From positions 1-38,039 of the forward strand of contig NW_026971820.1 in NCBI RefSeq assembly GCF_026151205.1: a stretch of 38,039 nucleotides of DNA, read 5' to 3'. Within the stretch, counting starts at the first letter, position 1; every line of letters starts with the position of its first letter. The notes under the pieces are model-generated. The model saw nothing but the letters and a program-made list of their open reading frames with translations. It ran no database searches and had not been told where the DNA came from. Shown here in pieces: positions 27,901-37,778 of this stretch. A program made the position numbers and the translations under genes. The stretch is from Bolinopsis microptera (lineage: Eukaryota > Ctenophora > Tentaculata > Lobata > Bolinopsidae).

Positions 27901-28678
27901 GTCCGCCAATGTCCGTCCGGGTCCGCCAATGTCCGTCCGAGTCCGCCAATGTCCGTCCGAGTCCGCCAATGTCCGTCTGAGTCCGCCAATGTCCGTCCGT
28001 GTCCGCCAATGTCCCAAAAAACACGTCCGTTGTCTCATAGAATCCAAAAAGGACAGGACATAGGCGGACATAGACGGACATGACACCCCCCCATTAGTTG
28101 AACTAACTTAGTTTAATCTTGCTCAGGTAATCTACAGAGACGACACTAACATATTCGAGATAAGGAGGAAAGGAAGACTGGTTTCCCAGGTGTGCCCAAC
28201 TCCTTTCTCAGATACAACCAACATGCTACCCTCCTCCTTCAGCCAGGTAAACATTGGGACACAAAGTATATGATGGAAAGTCTAGAACAGTCTAGAACAG
28301 TCCAATTTTTATGCTTCCATCGAAATTGAATTATTTGATTGGTTGACAGTTTGAGGTCAATCGGCTCATGATACATTGTTTTACTTATTCCCCCCATCAT
28401 TGAGAGACTTAGAGATTTTAACAGATAGTGCAGTGGTTATGATTACTGGCATGTATACCCAGCTGAAGTATAGGTATATTTTACAAGGAATATAATTGAA
28501 TTTGTAAATTGTAACTCTGTTTCCCCAGATGAGCACGATAAGTTCTACACTTCCACAAAACACAACTCTAACGTCCTCCAGCCTGTTCAACAAGACTGCA
28601 CCTAGTTTCAATACCAGTTTCAACACCACATCAACACTGTCGACTACTCCTAAACTCGGAATCAAAAAGAAGAGATGA
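24982..28678 (+). CDS. NUP58: Nucleoporin NUP58 (p58/p45)
   Basis: Eight coding exons: 24982-25115, 25262-25347, 25650-26083, 26262-26372, 26575-26691, 26860-27030, 28127-28246 and 28529-28678. All have GT-AG borders with consistent phase and together encode 440 aa (human about 600). NUP58 pairs with NUP62 and NUP54 in the central channel of the nuclear pore. Residues 1-150 are a Thr/Ala/Pro-rich FG domain with FSFG, SLFG, TLFG and GLFG units, which bind transport receptors. Residues 170-350 are helical coiled-coil: FLKEQKELKDEISRFSP, MEYFYKRVNQFEEAIQTYK and FVALASKLHSLHEDIK, then YLNYRKV, lining up with the human p58 helices. The C-terminus is a short Ser/Thr-rich tail ending KLGIKKKR, without the long FG tail of vertebrates. 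A pyrimidine-AG lies 2 bases before the ATG, so an upstream non-coding exon or trans-splicing is possible. Confidence 0.93.
27153..28093. mobile_element. 941-bp TIR element built from GGACA repeats, in NUP58 intron 6
   Basis: The left end is T, 12 G, then TGTCACGTCCGTCTATGTCC. The right end is the inverse, GGACATAGACGGACATGACA, then 7 C and A. The termini match over about 28 bases apart from one substitution and the homopolymer length. TTAG flanks both sides (27149-27152 and 28094-28097), consistent with a 4-bp target duplication. Inside lie a 10-bp array GGCGGACATA (27214-27300, every third unit GACGGACATA), a GGACAAAAA-type array (27407-27451), a CTC-rich stretch (27468-27838), and a 20-bp array of GTCCGCCAATGTCCGTCCGA (27846-28014) roughly inverse to the first. 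A 42-bp block beginning TGTCTCATAGAATCC occurs near both ends in the same orientation. There is no coding capacity and I do not recognise the family. Confidence 0.7.
27468..27838 (+). repeat. Pyrimidine-rich CTCCTC/CAGTCCTC tract
   Basis: 370 bp of almost pure pyrimidine on this strand made of CTC, TCCTCCTC and CAGTCCTC units, inside the TIR element. An open frame rich in Ser and Leu across it is a by-product of the repeat. Confidence 0.9.
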
Positions 28679-29183
28679 AAGGTCCTAAGCGTTGTGATGC
28701 TATAGATCTCACTATAAGTTTTGTTTTGGTTGAACTGATTGACTATTGATAATAATGATACGGAATTTGTGACTTTGAGTTCGTTTATTTGTACACTAAA
28801 TTCATTCGGCTTTAATCAAGGGTTTATTTCTATTAATAATTTGGGGTTGAAAGATCATTTAGATGTTGGAAATGGGAAGTTTAAGTGGGGAGACATCTTT
28901 CAAGATTTTGTCGACTGGTATCGACATTTTAACACTTTATAAGTTCAATTTTAACATATTTATTTTACACATTATATAAATTGACATCGCATTCTCTGAA
29001 TGATTCTCGTTCTTTACTGCTTCACTCAAGCTCATGTTCTTGAACAACCTTTAGAATTCATTATAATGAACAGAAAAAGAACATTCCAAACTTTTCAATG
29101 CAATGCTTGTTAAAGTTGCTTATTACTACCATTCTATCAGCTAGTGCTGAGTAGCACATCGTGGAATTAGACATATCTTCAAT
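28679..29183. other. NUP58 to PRELI intergenic region
   Basis: Presumed NUP58 3' UTR and spacer. A small open frame at 28739-28942 has no recognised homology and no proper start. I see no canonical AATAAA close to the NUP58 stop. Confidence 0.4.
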
Positions 29184-29460
29184 ACACTACTACACTACTA
29201 CACTACTACACTACTACACTACTACACTACTACACTACTACACTACTACACTACTACACTACTACACTACTACACTACTACACTACTACACTACTACACT
29301 ACTACACTACTACACTATACATTATACTATACACAGTACACTATACACAGTACACTACACACTGTACATTATACTATACATAGTACACTATACACAGTAC
29401 ACTACACACTGTACACTATACACAGTACACTATACATTACACACTACACACTATACACTA
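29184..29460 (+). repeat. CACTACTA microsatellite grading into ACTATACACAGTAC repeats
   Basis: About 17 perfect copies of the 8-bp unit CACTACTA (29184-29318), then degenerate units built from TACACTATACACAGTACAC to 29460. Located about 240 bp upstream of the PRELI start codon. The open frame through it is an artefact of the repeat. Confidence 0.95.
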
Positions 29461-29697
29461 CCTAGTGTTGAGTATGCAGTATTATCACATTACCCGCTGT
29501 GTGCGTCCTTAAAATTGTCCTAAAAGTACCCATTTCCTGTTTCATTCAATATGTGGCTAATTATTATAATATAGAGGTTGTGCGACTTTGTTTTACACGT
29601 GACAGTGATACTGGTATTTGATTGGTTGGAGCTGCAAGCTGATTGTTCTCACGTGTTCCAAATACACATTTAATTACACAATTGTAATTTCTCAAAA

Positions 29698-30895
29698 ATG
29701 ACATTTTCTGTTAGGCGGACAATCCGTCCCCTAGTCTACACGACTAGCATGACTTCACCCAAATTCTTCGTCAATTGGACCACCTTTAAAAAGTCATGGG
29801 AGGATGTAACCGTAGCTCACTGGCTCAAATACCCCAACCCCTTCTCCAAACATGTTCTCTCAGAGGTTTGTTATTAAATTCAGGTTTGTTGTTTCACATA
29901 TTATTCTGTAATGTTATCCAATGAGGAACTTCTTTCAATTCACGGAGCAAGATTTATGCTAGATTAATATCAACTACTTCAACCAAATTTCCCGGATTAT
30001 TTGGCAGCACTTAATCACATGTACAACATGTTTATGTCTGTACAAGGTACATCATACTACATAATAATATATTACAACCAATAATTCAGGATGTAGTAGA
30101 GCGCCGCATTGAAGACGGTAAACTGTACACAGTAAGGTTTATAGTGAAGAAGCAACGTATCCCTACATCTTTTATGTGGATGGTCCCTGCAAAACACAAG
30201 GCCTGTTATGTTAAGGAAACTTCTGTGGTGAGTTTCAATACATTTATCAATAATTTTGACACAACTGATTAAATCTTAGAAGTAAATCATTGATGGAAGG
30301 GGAAGCATTCATTCATTTATTAAATTCGCCTGTACAGTCACCAGTACAGTCCTTCGTTATGAATAGGTCTTCCAGCCATTTAACCAATTCAATAGTAGCT
30401 GTGTATCGCCTCCCTGTAGATAGCCTCCTCCTCCTCACTTAAACTCTTCCCTCACAGATAGATCCAGTGAACCAGGAGTGCACGATAACAACAGAGAACT
30501 TGAACTGCAGGTTTATCAGTCTGGTTATAGAGACCCTCAAGTACAAGAGTGTTAGAATGTGTGAGACTCTCATGGAGAGACGAACTCGCATATCCGCCAA
30601 AATAGAGAGCATACAAAAGTTAGTATTTTATCGTCAGATGAAGGGCTGGAGAACTCGATTTATTGGTATAAATTGAAAGTAAATTCCCAAATTATGATTA
30701 ATAAGTATATGGTGTCTGTTAATTTCATGTTTTAAACTTAACCTATAACCATATTAACGATAAAATGTTATTTTCAGTTACACGTTCGACAGATACCAGA
30801 AGAACATCGCCAACACTGATAAAGGCATGATGTGTGTTCTGGGGTTACTGGACGAGTGTAAACGACAGGGTCTCACCGGTCAATGTACTATATAA
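29698..30895 (+). CDS. PRELI/MSF1-domain mitochondrial lipid-transfer protein
   Basis: Four exons: 29698-29865, 30090-30227, 30458-30618 and 30778-30895 (TAA), in phase, 194 aa. PRELI-domain proteins (PRELID1, yeast Ups1) carry phosphatidic acid across the mitochondrial intermembrane space as partners of TRIAP1/Mdm35, feeding cardiolipin synthesis. The family signature is WLKYPNPFSKHVLSED at the exon 1-2 join (compare the YPNPYSKHV core of animal PRELID1). It is followed by the strand-rich middle (FIVKKQRIPTSFMWM, VIDPVNQECTITTENLN) and a C-terminal helix FDRYQKNIANTDKGM. The frame starts 17 codons before the usual family start (an ATG at 29749, MTSPKFF). That extension (SVRRTIRPLVYTT) is basic and Ser/Thr-rich like a mitochondrial presequence. 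Which ATG is used is not decided by the sequence. The PRELID1 subtype is likely but not certain. Confidence 0.87.
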
Positions 30896-30905
30896 TAACG
30901 GCCAC

Positions 30906-31013
30906 TACTCTTGCCGGTTTAAACCGTTCAAAACCGGTTTTGGACGATTTCCCAACAGGTTTAAACCGGTTTCAGGTGGTTCCCTACACCTTCACCCCCC
31001 CCCCCCCCCCCCC
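30906..31013 (+). repeat. AAACCGGTTT palindromic cluster and 19-base C tract
   Basis: Just after the PRELI stop there are four overlapping CCGGTTT/AAACCGG words (30914-30972), including the self-complementary AAACCGGTTT. A run of 19 C at 30995-31013 follows. The function is unknown. Confidence 0.75.
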
Positions 31014-31826
31014 TAGTTTCAGTCACGTGAGCTGCCCCCATGCCTAGTACAATCATTTGGTATTAATTGTAGAGTTGATTATTAATGCTGAGCATTAATT
31101 AATATATAAGAGGTATTACAAACGGTTGTTTAAAGGATCTTACTTCAAGGACTAAGATTGAGTTTTTGTAAATGATTAAGTGATGATTTTGTTACATGTG
31201 TGCTTCATGTTTCATTCATGTTCCGAGTATTAATTTAAGTTATTTTTTGATTGATGTTACTTTTTATAGAGGAGGTAAAGCTCGTTTTTGGGCTAAATTA
31301 TAATATACAAAATAGGAATTAGAGATCTTAGATTATACATGTGTTAGAGTAACGATTTTTATAATAAACTCTATAACGAACCGTTTATAACAAAGTTTGC
31401 AAAGGTCCAGGACGGTTCTTATATCGATTAGGAACATCACGATGCAGACGATGTCAATTTGCTCAAGTTGGAGGAGTTGCCTTTATAATTTATAAGTTCT
31501 TTTGATTCAAACACTATCAGACAAATTTTTCATGCATCCCAAGTATATTGTGTGACTGAATCTTTGTACCTTAACTAATTTATTACCTTAACTATTTCCT
31601 TGTTTCACTGTGATTTGTCATTGAATCTTTTGAATCTGAAATCTGAATTCTGAGTAGCTCTATAAAATGATAAAATAATTTCACACGGTAGAGATTGCAT
31701 GTATTTTTGGGTAATCTTTGCTATGTTACTTTTATAATGCTCTTAGAGTATAAAATATTTCAAATATAATGAATCATCTACCATATTAAATGCAAATTAT
31801 CTAAATTACTCATTCTAGTTTAGTGT
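31014..31826. other. PRELI to SDHB intergenic region
   Basis: AT-rich, no gene seen. It contains a small palindrome, ATTAATGC-TGA-GCATTAAT (31082-31100). An acceptor-like CATTCTAG ends 8 bases before the SDHB start codon. Confidence 0.45.
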
Positions 31827-34800
31827 ATGTCTAGTATGGCATCATTACGACCAACTTCCACCATCGCACGTTTGGCAAACACCCTGTCAAGATGTAAGTC
31901 AGCAGCTGCTGCAGCGCCTGCACTGGCGCCCCGCGAGAAGACCTTCCAGATCTACAGATGGGACCCAGAAAAGCCAGGTGACAAGCCCCATATGGACACT
32001 TACAAGGTTCGTTAATTGAAATCTATCATTATTGTTAATTTAATTATAAGCAAGTAATTACTGACTTCAGCTTCATAATATATAGAAATTTATAGTATAG
32101 TTTGTAATATAGTTTGAATCCGACCGGAATTTCAATTGCTTCACTGGACCAGATCTGAAAGAACAATCTCATTCAAAAGTAGCTGGTCGGTTCTTTGTTT
32201 AAAAGCAACAACTTTTTGTATCGAACTAATCGTATTGTAAATTTAAATAACCTCTAGTTGAACCTGAACGAATGTGGTCCTATGGTACTGGACGCTCTGA
32301 TGAAGATAAAGAACGAGCAGGACCCAACCCTGACCTTCAGAAGATCGTGTAGAGAGGGGATCTGTGGATCTTGTAGTATGAACATTGGTGGCACCAACAC
32401 TCTCGCCTGTATCAGGTATAGTCACAGCGCCATTTCTTAGATATTTCTGCGGTGAATTATTCATTTTGAAAATGGCGAATAGAAATTGTCACTTTGAACA
32501 GATGATAATATGCGATTTTGATTAAACGGTATTTTAAAACCCGTAATATCCCAAACTGTTACCAACAACCTCACTTAAATGTCACCCTTTTTCCAGCCGA
32601 ATAGACCCTGACACAGAGAAAGCTATCAAGATCTACCCACTACCCCACATGTACGTGGTTAAGGACCTGGTACCCGACATGACTCACTTCTTCGAGCAGT
32701 ACGCCAGTGTGCAGCCTTGGTTACAGCAGGATGAGGAGATTGACTACGGAGCAAAGCAGATCTATCAGTCTGTGGATGACAGGAAGAAGCTCGATGGACT
32801 GTGAGTACTTAAGTCTTAACTTAAGTAGTTAAATATTTTTGAGTTAAATATAGTCTATATAATTATCACTGTAACAGATAACGTTATTGGCACATATACA
32901 TTGTTGGTATTCGCATAAAATATACCACATTTCACATGCAGCTAACATCGGACTATTTAAAGAAATGGATAATTCTGTTAAGTAAATGTGTGCTGAAAAA
33001 ACGTTAATAAATTCAAAATCGCTAGTCGTATCGCCCTAGATCATTCTTGACCTTTTCAATGTATGGAATGATTCTGGTAATTTCTTCTTTGACGCATTAA
33101 CATTAAATCTGCATTCTGCTGTACAATTAACATAACACGATACCAGTGACGCTGTTTCATGTAGTGTTATCTAATTGTGTTGTTGGCAATATGTTAGACA
33201 GAACCAGATTGTTCTAGAACGTTTCACTAAATGGAAGACGCGAAAAAGTAAATGTTGTAGTCGGTACGTGCTTTTTACGCGCGCGTCATATGATGCGCGC
33301 GCGCGCGTTTATCACACGCGCGCATATTAAATGATGCTATTTTGATTCGATAATGGAACGTTATCTATTCCGGAATCGGTCGCTGTGAAGTCACGGAGTA
33401 AAGTTAGATGGTTAGTTGTAAAACAGCGTACAATAATGCTCTTTTAAATCCTAGCTGATCATTGACCACTCTTCACGCCAAATTTTCCACGAACCCTCAA
33501 TTAAATACAAATGCTACCTACCTATTGAACCTATTGAAGTAGGCATCTTCACGCAATCTGCGGACCACCTTGACTGAACCAGTCTATTATATTAATTTAT
33601 CGAGTTAGAGTTTTCTGCACTGTATCCAGGAGTAGGGGGCTTGTCTGGAAGGGTGTCTAGGAAGTTTCCAAGAGATGTCTTGAAGCTTGCCAAAATCTAT
33701 TGAGTATTGACAATTTTGGGGAGAACATCCCAGAGTCTTCCAGCTCTCACTGCGAATGAGTGGTCGTAGGTGGAGAGTGCAGCGGCTGATGCTTTTTTGC
33801 CAGAATGAGAGAATGCCAGACTCCCAGTCTGGCATTCTCTCCGAACATCTAGGTCATTTGGACATATAACCTGGAGAACTTTCCACAGATGTATGACATG
33901 ATGGTGTAGCGTTCTCGGCGTCTTTGCAGGGATGTAAGTTTCAGTTCCTTCAGTCTATTCCAATAATCGGTGTCTTTGAGCCCTAGAATCCGTCTAGTGA
34001 ACTGGCTAAGGTTGAGGGGGTTTAAGTTTTAATTGTACGGTGTGAGTTATAACTAATATTATTGGGGACAAAATGAGAGTTTTCACTGCAAAACAAAATA
34101 CACAATGTATTGTCGACGTTTCGGTTACATGCCTTTGTCATATACGAATTACGAAACGATTACTATTTATATAGCTGCAACACACAATTGTTAAAATAAA
34201 TATATTCAAATAAAATATTACTAGCAATAACGTGAAATACATACAGCCATGTAAAGAGTAATCGTTTCATCTATGAAAGAGTAATGTAGCCGAAACGTCG
34301 ACAATATTTTGTTTTAGTGAGAGGAGATTCTCATTTCGTTCCCAGTAATTTATCAGGATCGACCCACTCAATAGAGCGATAAACGAAACAAACTAATAAC
34401 TAATAGTGAATAAAAACAACAGCATATTTGTCTTTGTTGGATTGACAATGTTTTATTGGCCACACATCGACTTGAATTTGGTTGCTAACTATTCATTTGC
34501 GGGCACAATTTCAGTAGAGATGTGAATATGATTAGGTACAGTAAAATGTAGTAACACTTGTCACTTGTCAGGTACGAGTGTATCCTGTGTGCTTGCTGCT
34601 CGACATCCTGCCCTTCTTACTGGTGGAACAGTGACAAGTACCTAGGACCTGCAGTGTTGCTCCAGAGTTACAGATGGCTAGCCGACAGCCGTGATCACAA
34701 GACCAAGGTTTGTTCCTTTTCTGGTCTACATTCCCCAGCCGCTGTGACGTTCTAATAATGTTATGTTTATTGGAGATTAACACAATTTGATAGTAATTTT

Positions 34801-35207
34801 AACTTTTAAGCATTGGCAATTCTCCAATTTTTTTTGTGTACGTACGCATTGCCTCTTATAAAATGTTACTATGCATGTATATTGTGTTAATTATGATATT
34901 AGGTAACCACTACTAGGGGGAATGTTACTATATATTGTGTTAATAATGATATTCGGTAACCACTACTAGGGGGAATGTTACTATTATATATATTGTGTTA
35001 ATAATGATATTCGGTAACCACTACTAGGGGGAATGTTCGTGCAAATCAATAAAATCTTCTCCCCAGGAACGACTTGAAAAGCTGGCTGATCCATTCTCCG
35101 TGTACAGATGCCACACTATCATGAACTGCACTAAGACTTGCCCAAAGGGTCTCAACCCAGGCAAAGCCATCGCAGAAATCAAGAAACTCATGGCCAAGAA
35201 CTTATAG
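31827..35207 (+). CDS. SDHB: Succinate dehydrogenase iron-sulfur subunit, mitochondrial
   Basis: Five exons: 31827-32006, 32258-32415, 32597-32800, 34572-34707 and 35067-35207 (TAG), encoding 272 aa against 280 in human. SDHB passes electrons from the flavoprotein SDHA to ubiquinone in complex II (TCA cycle and respiratory chain) at the inner mitochondrial membrane. The N-terminal ~35 residues are Ala/Ser/Arg-rich with no acids before APRE, a typical mitochondrial presequence. All cluster ligands are present with human spacing: C91, C96, C99, C111 for [2Fe-2S] ([10 protein letters not shown]); C184, C187, C190 plus C251 for [4Fe-4S]; and C194, C241, C247 for [3Fe-4S]. The quinone-site region CPSYWW and the C-terminal [12 protein letters not shown] are conserved. 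Intron 3 (1.77 kb) and intron 4 carry repeats listed separately. A second ATG three codons in could also start translation. Confidence 0.97.
33605..34015 (-). pseudogene. Relic C-terminus of a non-LTR retrotransposon ORF2 in SDHB intron 3
   Basis: The minus-strand translation in pieces shows [20 protein letters not shown] and [18 protein letters not shown], then a frame change, then [19 protein letters not shown], a stop, and [20 protein letters not shown]. These blocks (RRILG, YWxRLKELxLxSLxRRRER, FxVRxxRLWxxLP, FKxxL, DxPPxxGY) are the usual order at the C-terminal end of CR1/Crack-type ORF2. At least one frameshift and one stop show it is long dead. Only the last ~130 codons are present, as expected of a 5'-truncated insertion. 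Confidence 0.75.
33808..33840. repeat. Perfect hairpin, 15-bp stem, 3-base loop
   Basis: AGAGAATGCCAGACT, loop CCC, AGTCTGGCATTCTCT, located within the relic retrotransposon fragment where its reading frame changes. It may be a local inverted duplication that caused the frame change. Confidence 0.9.
34058..34350. mobile_element. Inverted-repeat element with GAAACGTCGACA motifs in SDHB intron 3
   Basis: Two arms of about 95-105 bases (34058-34162 and 34259-34350) are imperfect inverted repeats sharing ATTGTCGACGTTTCGG, ACAAAATGAGA-like and AAACGATTA blocks. About 95 bp of AT-rich DNA separates them. Read outward, each arm gives ATGA or similar, 10-15 bases, then CCGAAACGTCGACA. This layout recalls the hammerhead-like terminal repeats described for Penelope-like elements. 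The CTGATGA core is not intact on either arm (TATATGA, CTATGAA), so the link is tentative. Confidence 0.6.
34863..35036 (+). repeat. Three-copy tandem repeat in SDHB intron 4
   Basis: The motif GGTAACCACTACTAGGGGGA recurs at 34902, 34955 and 35013 with TATTGTGTTAATAATGATAT between copies, so the unit is 53-58 bp. It ends about 30 bp before the exon 5 acceptor. Confidence 0.9.
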
Positions 35208-37778
35208 GCAGTGACCCTCGCCCTATAGCTGAAGAGAACATCTTTACTTGAACTGTGCTAGTGACCCCAAAAAGTATTGTGGATTTAAATTAGAATAGTG
35301 CTACAACGTTGACCCTGTTAGCCTTTCATAACCCAAATGTATTATCATCGGTATATCAATTTGGCGGTAGATAGATGGATCAAAAAGGCTGTAGAAAAGT
35401 GCGATCTATGATCACTATTAGTTTAGAGTTCCTTCCGGTATAGTTAACGATTTAACCTACACAACTTACAAGTGAATTCTCGTGATAATAGATAGCACTT
35501 TAATATCCTTTTCAATCCATCAATCAAACACTCGAGAATCTGCCGATGATATCACAAATGGGTAAAATTGGAATTTATTTCGTATTTATTGACAATTTTT
35601 AATTGGGATAGATTATTGAATGGCTGATTATGTGACCCTTTCATAATGGCGTGCTGCCAACTGCATGCAAGCATTTGTTAATCCACCATCTAGCTAGGAT
35701 TGTAAGATATGAGGTATTCGAGTTTTGTTCAGTAAAATAACATAATACTAATAGTGTAAATTTGATAAATCAATTGAACTTTAACATTTCCCTAAGTTGG
35801 ACTTGCTTTCTTGTTTATCGACTTAGGGGTCGTTCACATATTAAGTAATCAATATTTTAGCAATTTTTACCCCCCCCCCCCCTCCGTAATCAACCGTAAT
35901 CAAGACCCAACCCTCCCCCCCACTCTTCGGCAATATTACGTAATCATGGCCTGACCGCCCCCCCCCCCTCCCCTCGACTTTTTTCCCTAGAAAACACTTT
36001 TCTCTACGTTTCATGCTACCCTGATCATGCTATCATGATGAGCCGAAATCATTGTTATGACATACGGCCAAGCATCTTCTAAACTACTTACTATTATAGC
36101 CGGATATTCGTTCAATTTCTAAATTTTATCACTATCAGAGTGAAATTGAGTGGAATTTGAATTAAAATATTGTCAAATTGTTATGATTCTAGAGGGTAAA
36201 AAGAGATTTATATACGGTATCAGGCTCTGCCAGCATCGATATGAACAGAGAGTACTGTTGAGTAATATAATAACACCACAGTGATCTAATGAAATGTCAC
36301 GTTACCTAACCTGCTATCCAGATTTCCTAAATCCTAACTGCAATCTATCTTGTGAAGACTGATCTTACCAACTCCAGGTTTTTAGCTATATGAATATTTT
36401 ACTGTGTCCAGAAAACTCAATCTTCTTTCCATACGGGTTCTTGATTAGTTAATTAATTGGATGATTCATTTGAGGGATATTTTAGTGAGCGTCATTTTAG
36501 AATACGAAAGCCGGCACGTAATTTTAAAGCGATAAAATTAAGAGACTCTCCTGGATTATATCAGATTTCAGTGGACAGAAGTAGAGGACCAAAACAACTT
36601 CTTCAAGCAACTACCTTCTACCTGTAGTCAATCTTGTGAAGACTCTACCCTAGGCCTATTTTATCAAGTTTGTGAATGTTTTAGTGTCCAGACTACTCAA
36701 TCTTCCTTCTGTGAATCGTTATTAATTAGCAAAATTATACCATAAATTTCAGTAAACTAATTGCGATTCAATTACGGTACAGCTTATTTTACATTATTGT
36801 AAACTACAGCTGCCATGAATATGTCACTTAAAAAGTATAAGAAAATAACATGGAGAATTTCAGAATTTAGTACACAGAAAGAGAGGATCAAACCAACTCA
36901 GACAATTTTAACAGTCTCTCAACACCAGGTACCAAATTAAAATACTTGTTTGTGTAATTTTAAATTTTGATAAGGGGGCATACACAGTTTACTGACCATC
37001 TAGCGTACCGTTTCCTCACCAACGAATCTAGCATTTCCTTGTAACTACCAGATAATGGCGTGGTGGTATCAGGTAGTTATCGTTATCGCTATTATTCAGC
37101 TCCCTTCATGACTCATTCTTCATCATAAACAATAATTTAAAATATTCCGCCCCGCACATTTGTAGTCCATGATATCTTATCAAAAAATTAACTACTTTGC
37201 TCGCAAAAATTGACATGATAATATATTTTAGGTACCAGATTCCGGTCAGAGATTAAGCTGCGTTTCCAATATTTTCGTACTAAAGATCAACATTTATCTT
37301 TAATATTAAGGTATGTACGTAATACTCAACCCCTTACAACTCCCCTTAAGGGGGCATACACCAAAACAGTGGTTTGTGCCGTCCAACCCAAATGACCTCA
37401 TAGGCAGTTCAGTGACCATCTAGCGCACCGTTTCCACATCAAAAAAAATTATTTTGAGAATACCCATTTTTGTAATCGAGCATTTCCTGGTTAGAGTGGA
37501 ATTTTCGGAAAAACACAATTTGTTTCGTGAAGAGGCTATAAGTTAATCATTTCTTGCGGTATTGGGTTGAAATTTTGCTCGCCGTCTATTCACATCTATT
37601 TCATGGTATGTGTAAAATCTTGATATCGTATCTAAAAAAGCTGGTGTGTTATAAATTTTAAAAGTTAAAAAAAGTGAAATATCAATATTTTTAATGAAAC
37701 CAACTTTATATGGAAGGTAAGCCTATACTACACATACTCTATGATTATCAGCTCAGTATCTACCTAACTGTGGATTCT
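35208..37778. other. SDHB 3' flank and intergenic DNA with repeats
   Basis: No further gene seen. It contains GGGGTCGTTCACATATTAAG (35825 on), resembling the end of a common MITE family, followed by C runs (35870-35882, 35958-35968). A diverged direct repeat (CAATCTATCTTGTGAAGACT near 36341 and CAATCTTGTGAAGACT near 36628) extends over about 90 bp. Another has GGGGGCATACAC with TGACCATCTAGCG near 36975 and near 37350. Confidence 0.45.

Noticed and set aside
27839-28086. Several overlapping open frames on both strands
   Set aside because: They follow the 20-bp GTCCGCCAAT minisatellite, whose repeat unit lacks stops in several frames; no protein is implied.
28739-28942. 67-codon open frame after NUP58
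   Set aside because: No ATG start at its head, no homology recognised, no splice context; most likely 3' UTR or spacer.
29161-29523. 120-codon Tyr/Thr/His-rich open frame
   Set aside because: Produced by the CACTACTA microsatellite and its degenerate continuation.
35825-35970. Complete MITE starting GGGGTCGTTCACATATTAAG
   Set aside because: Only one end was found; no inverted partner or target duplication in the following sequence.
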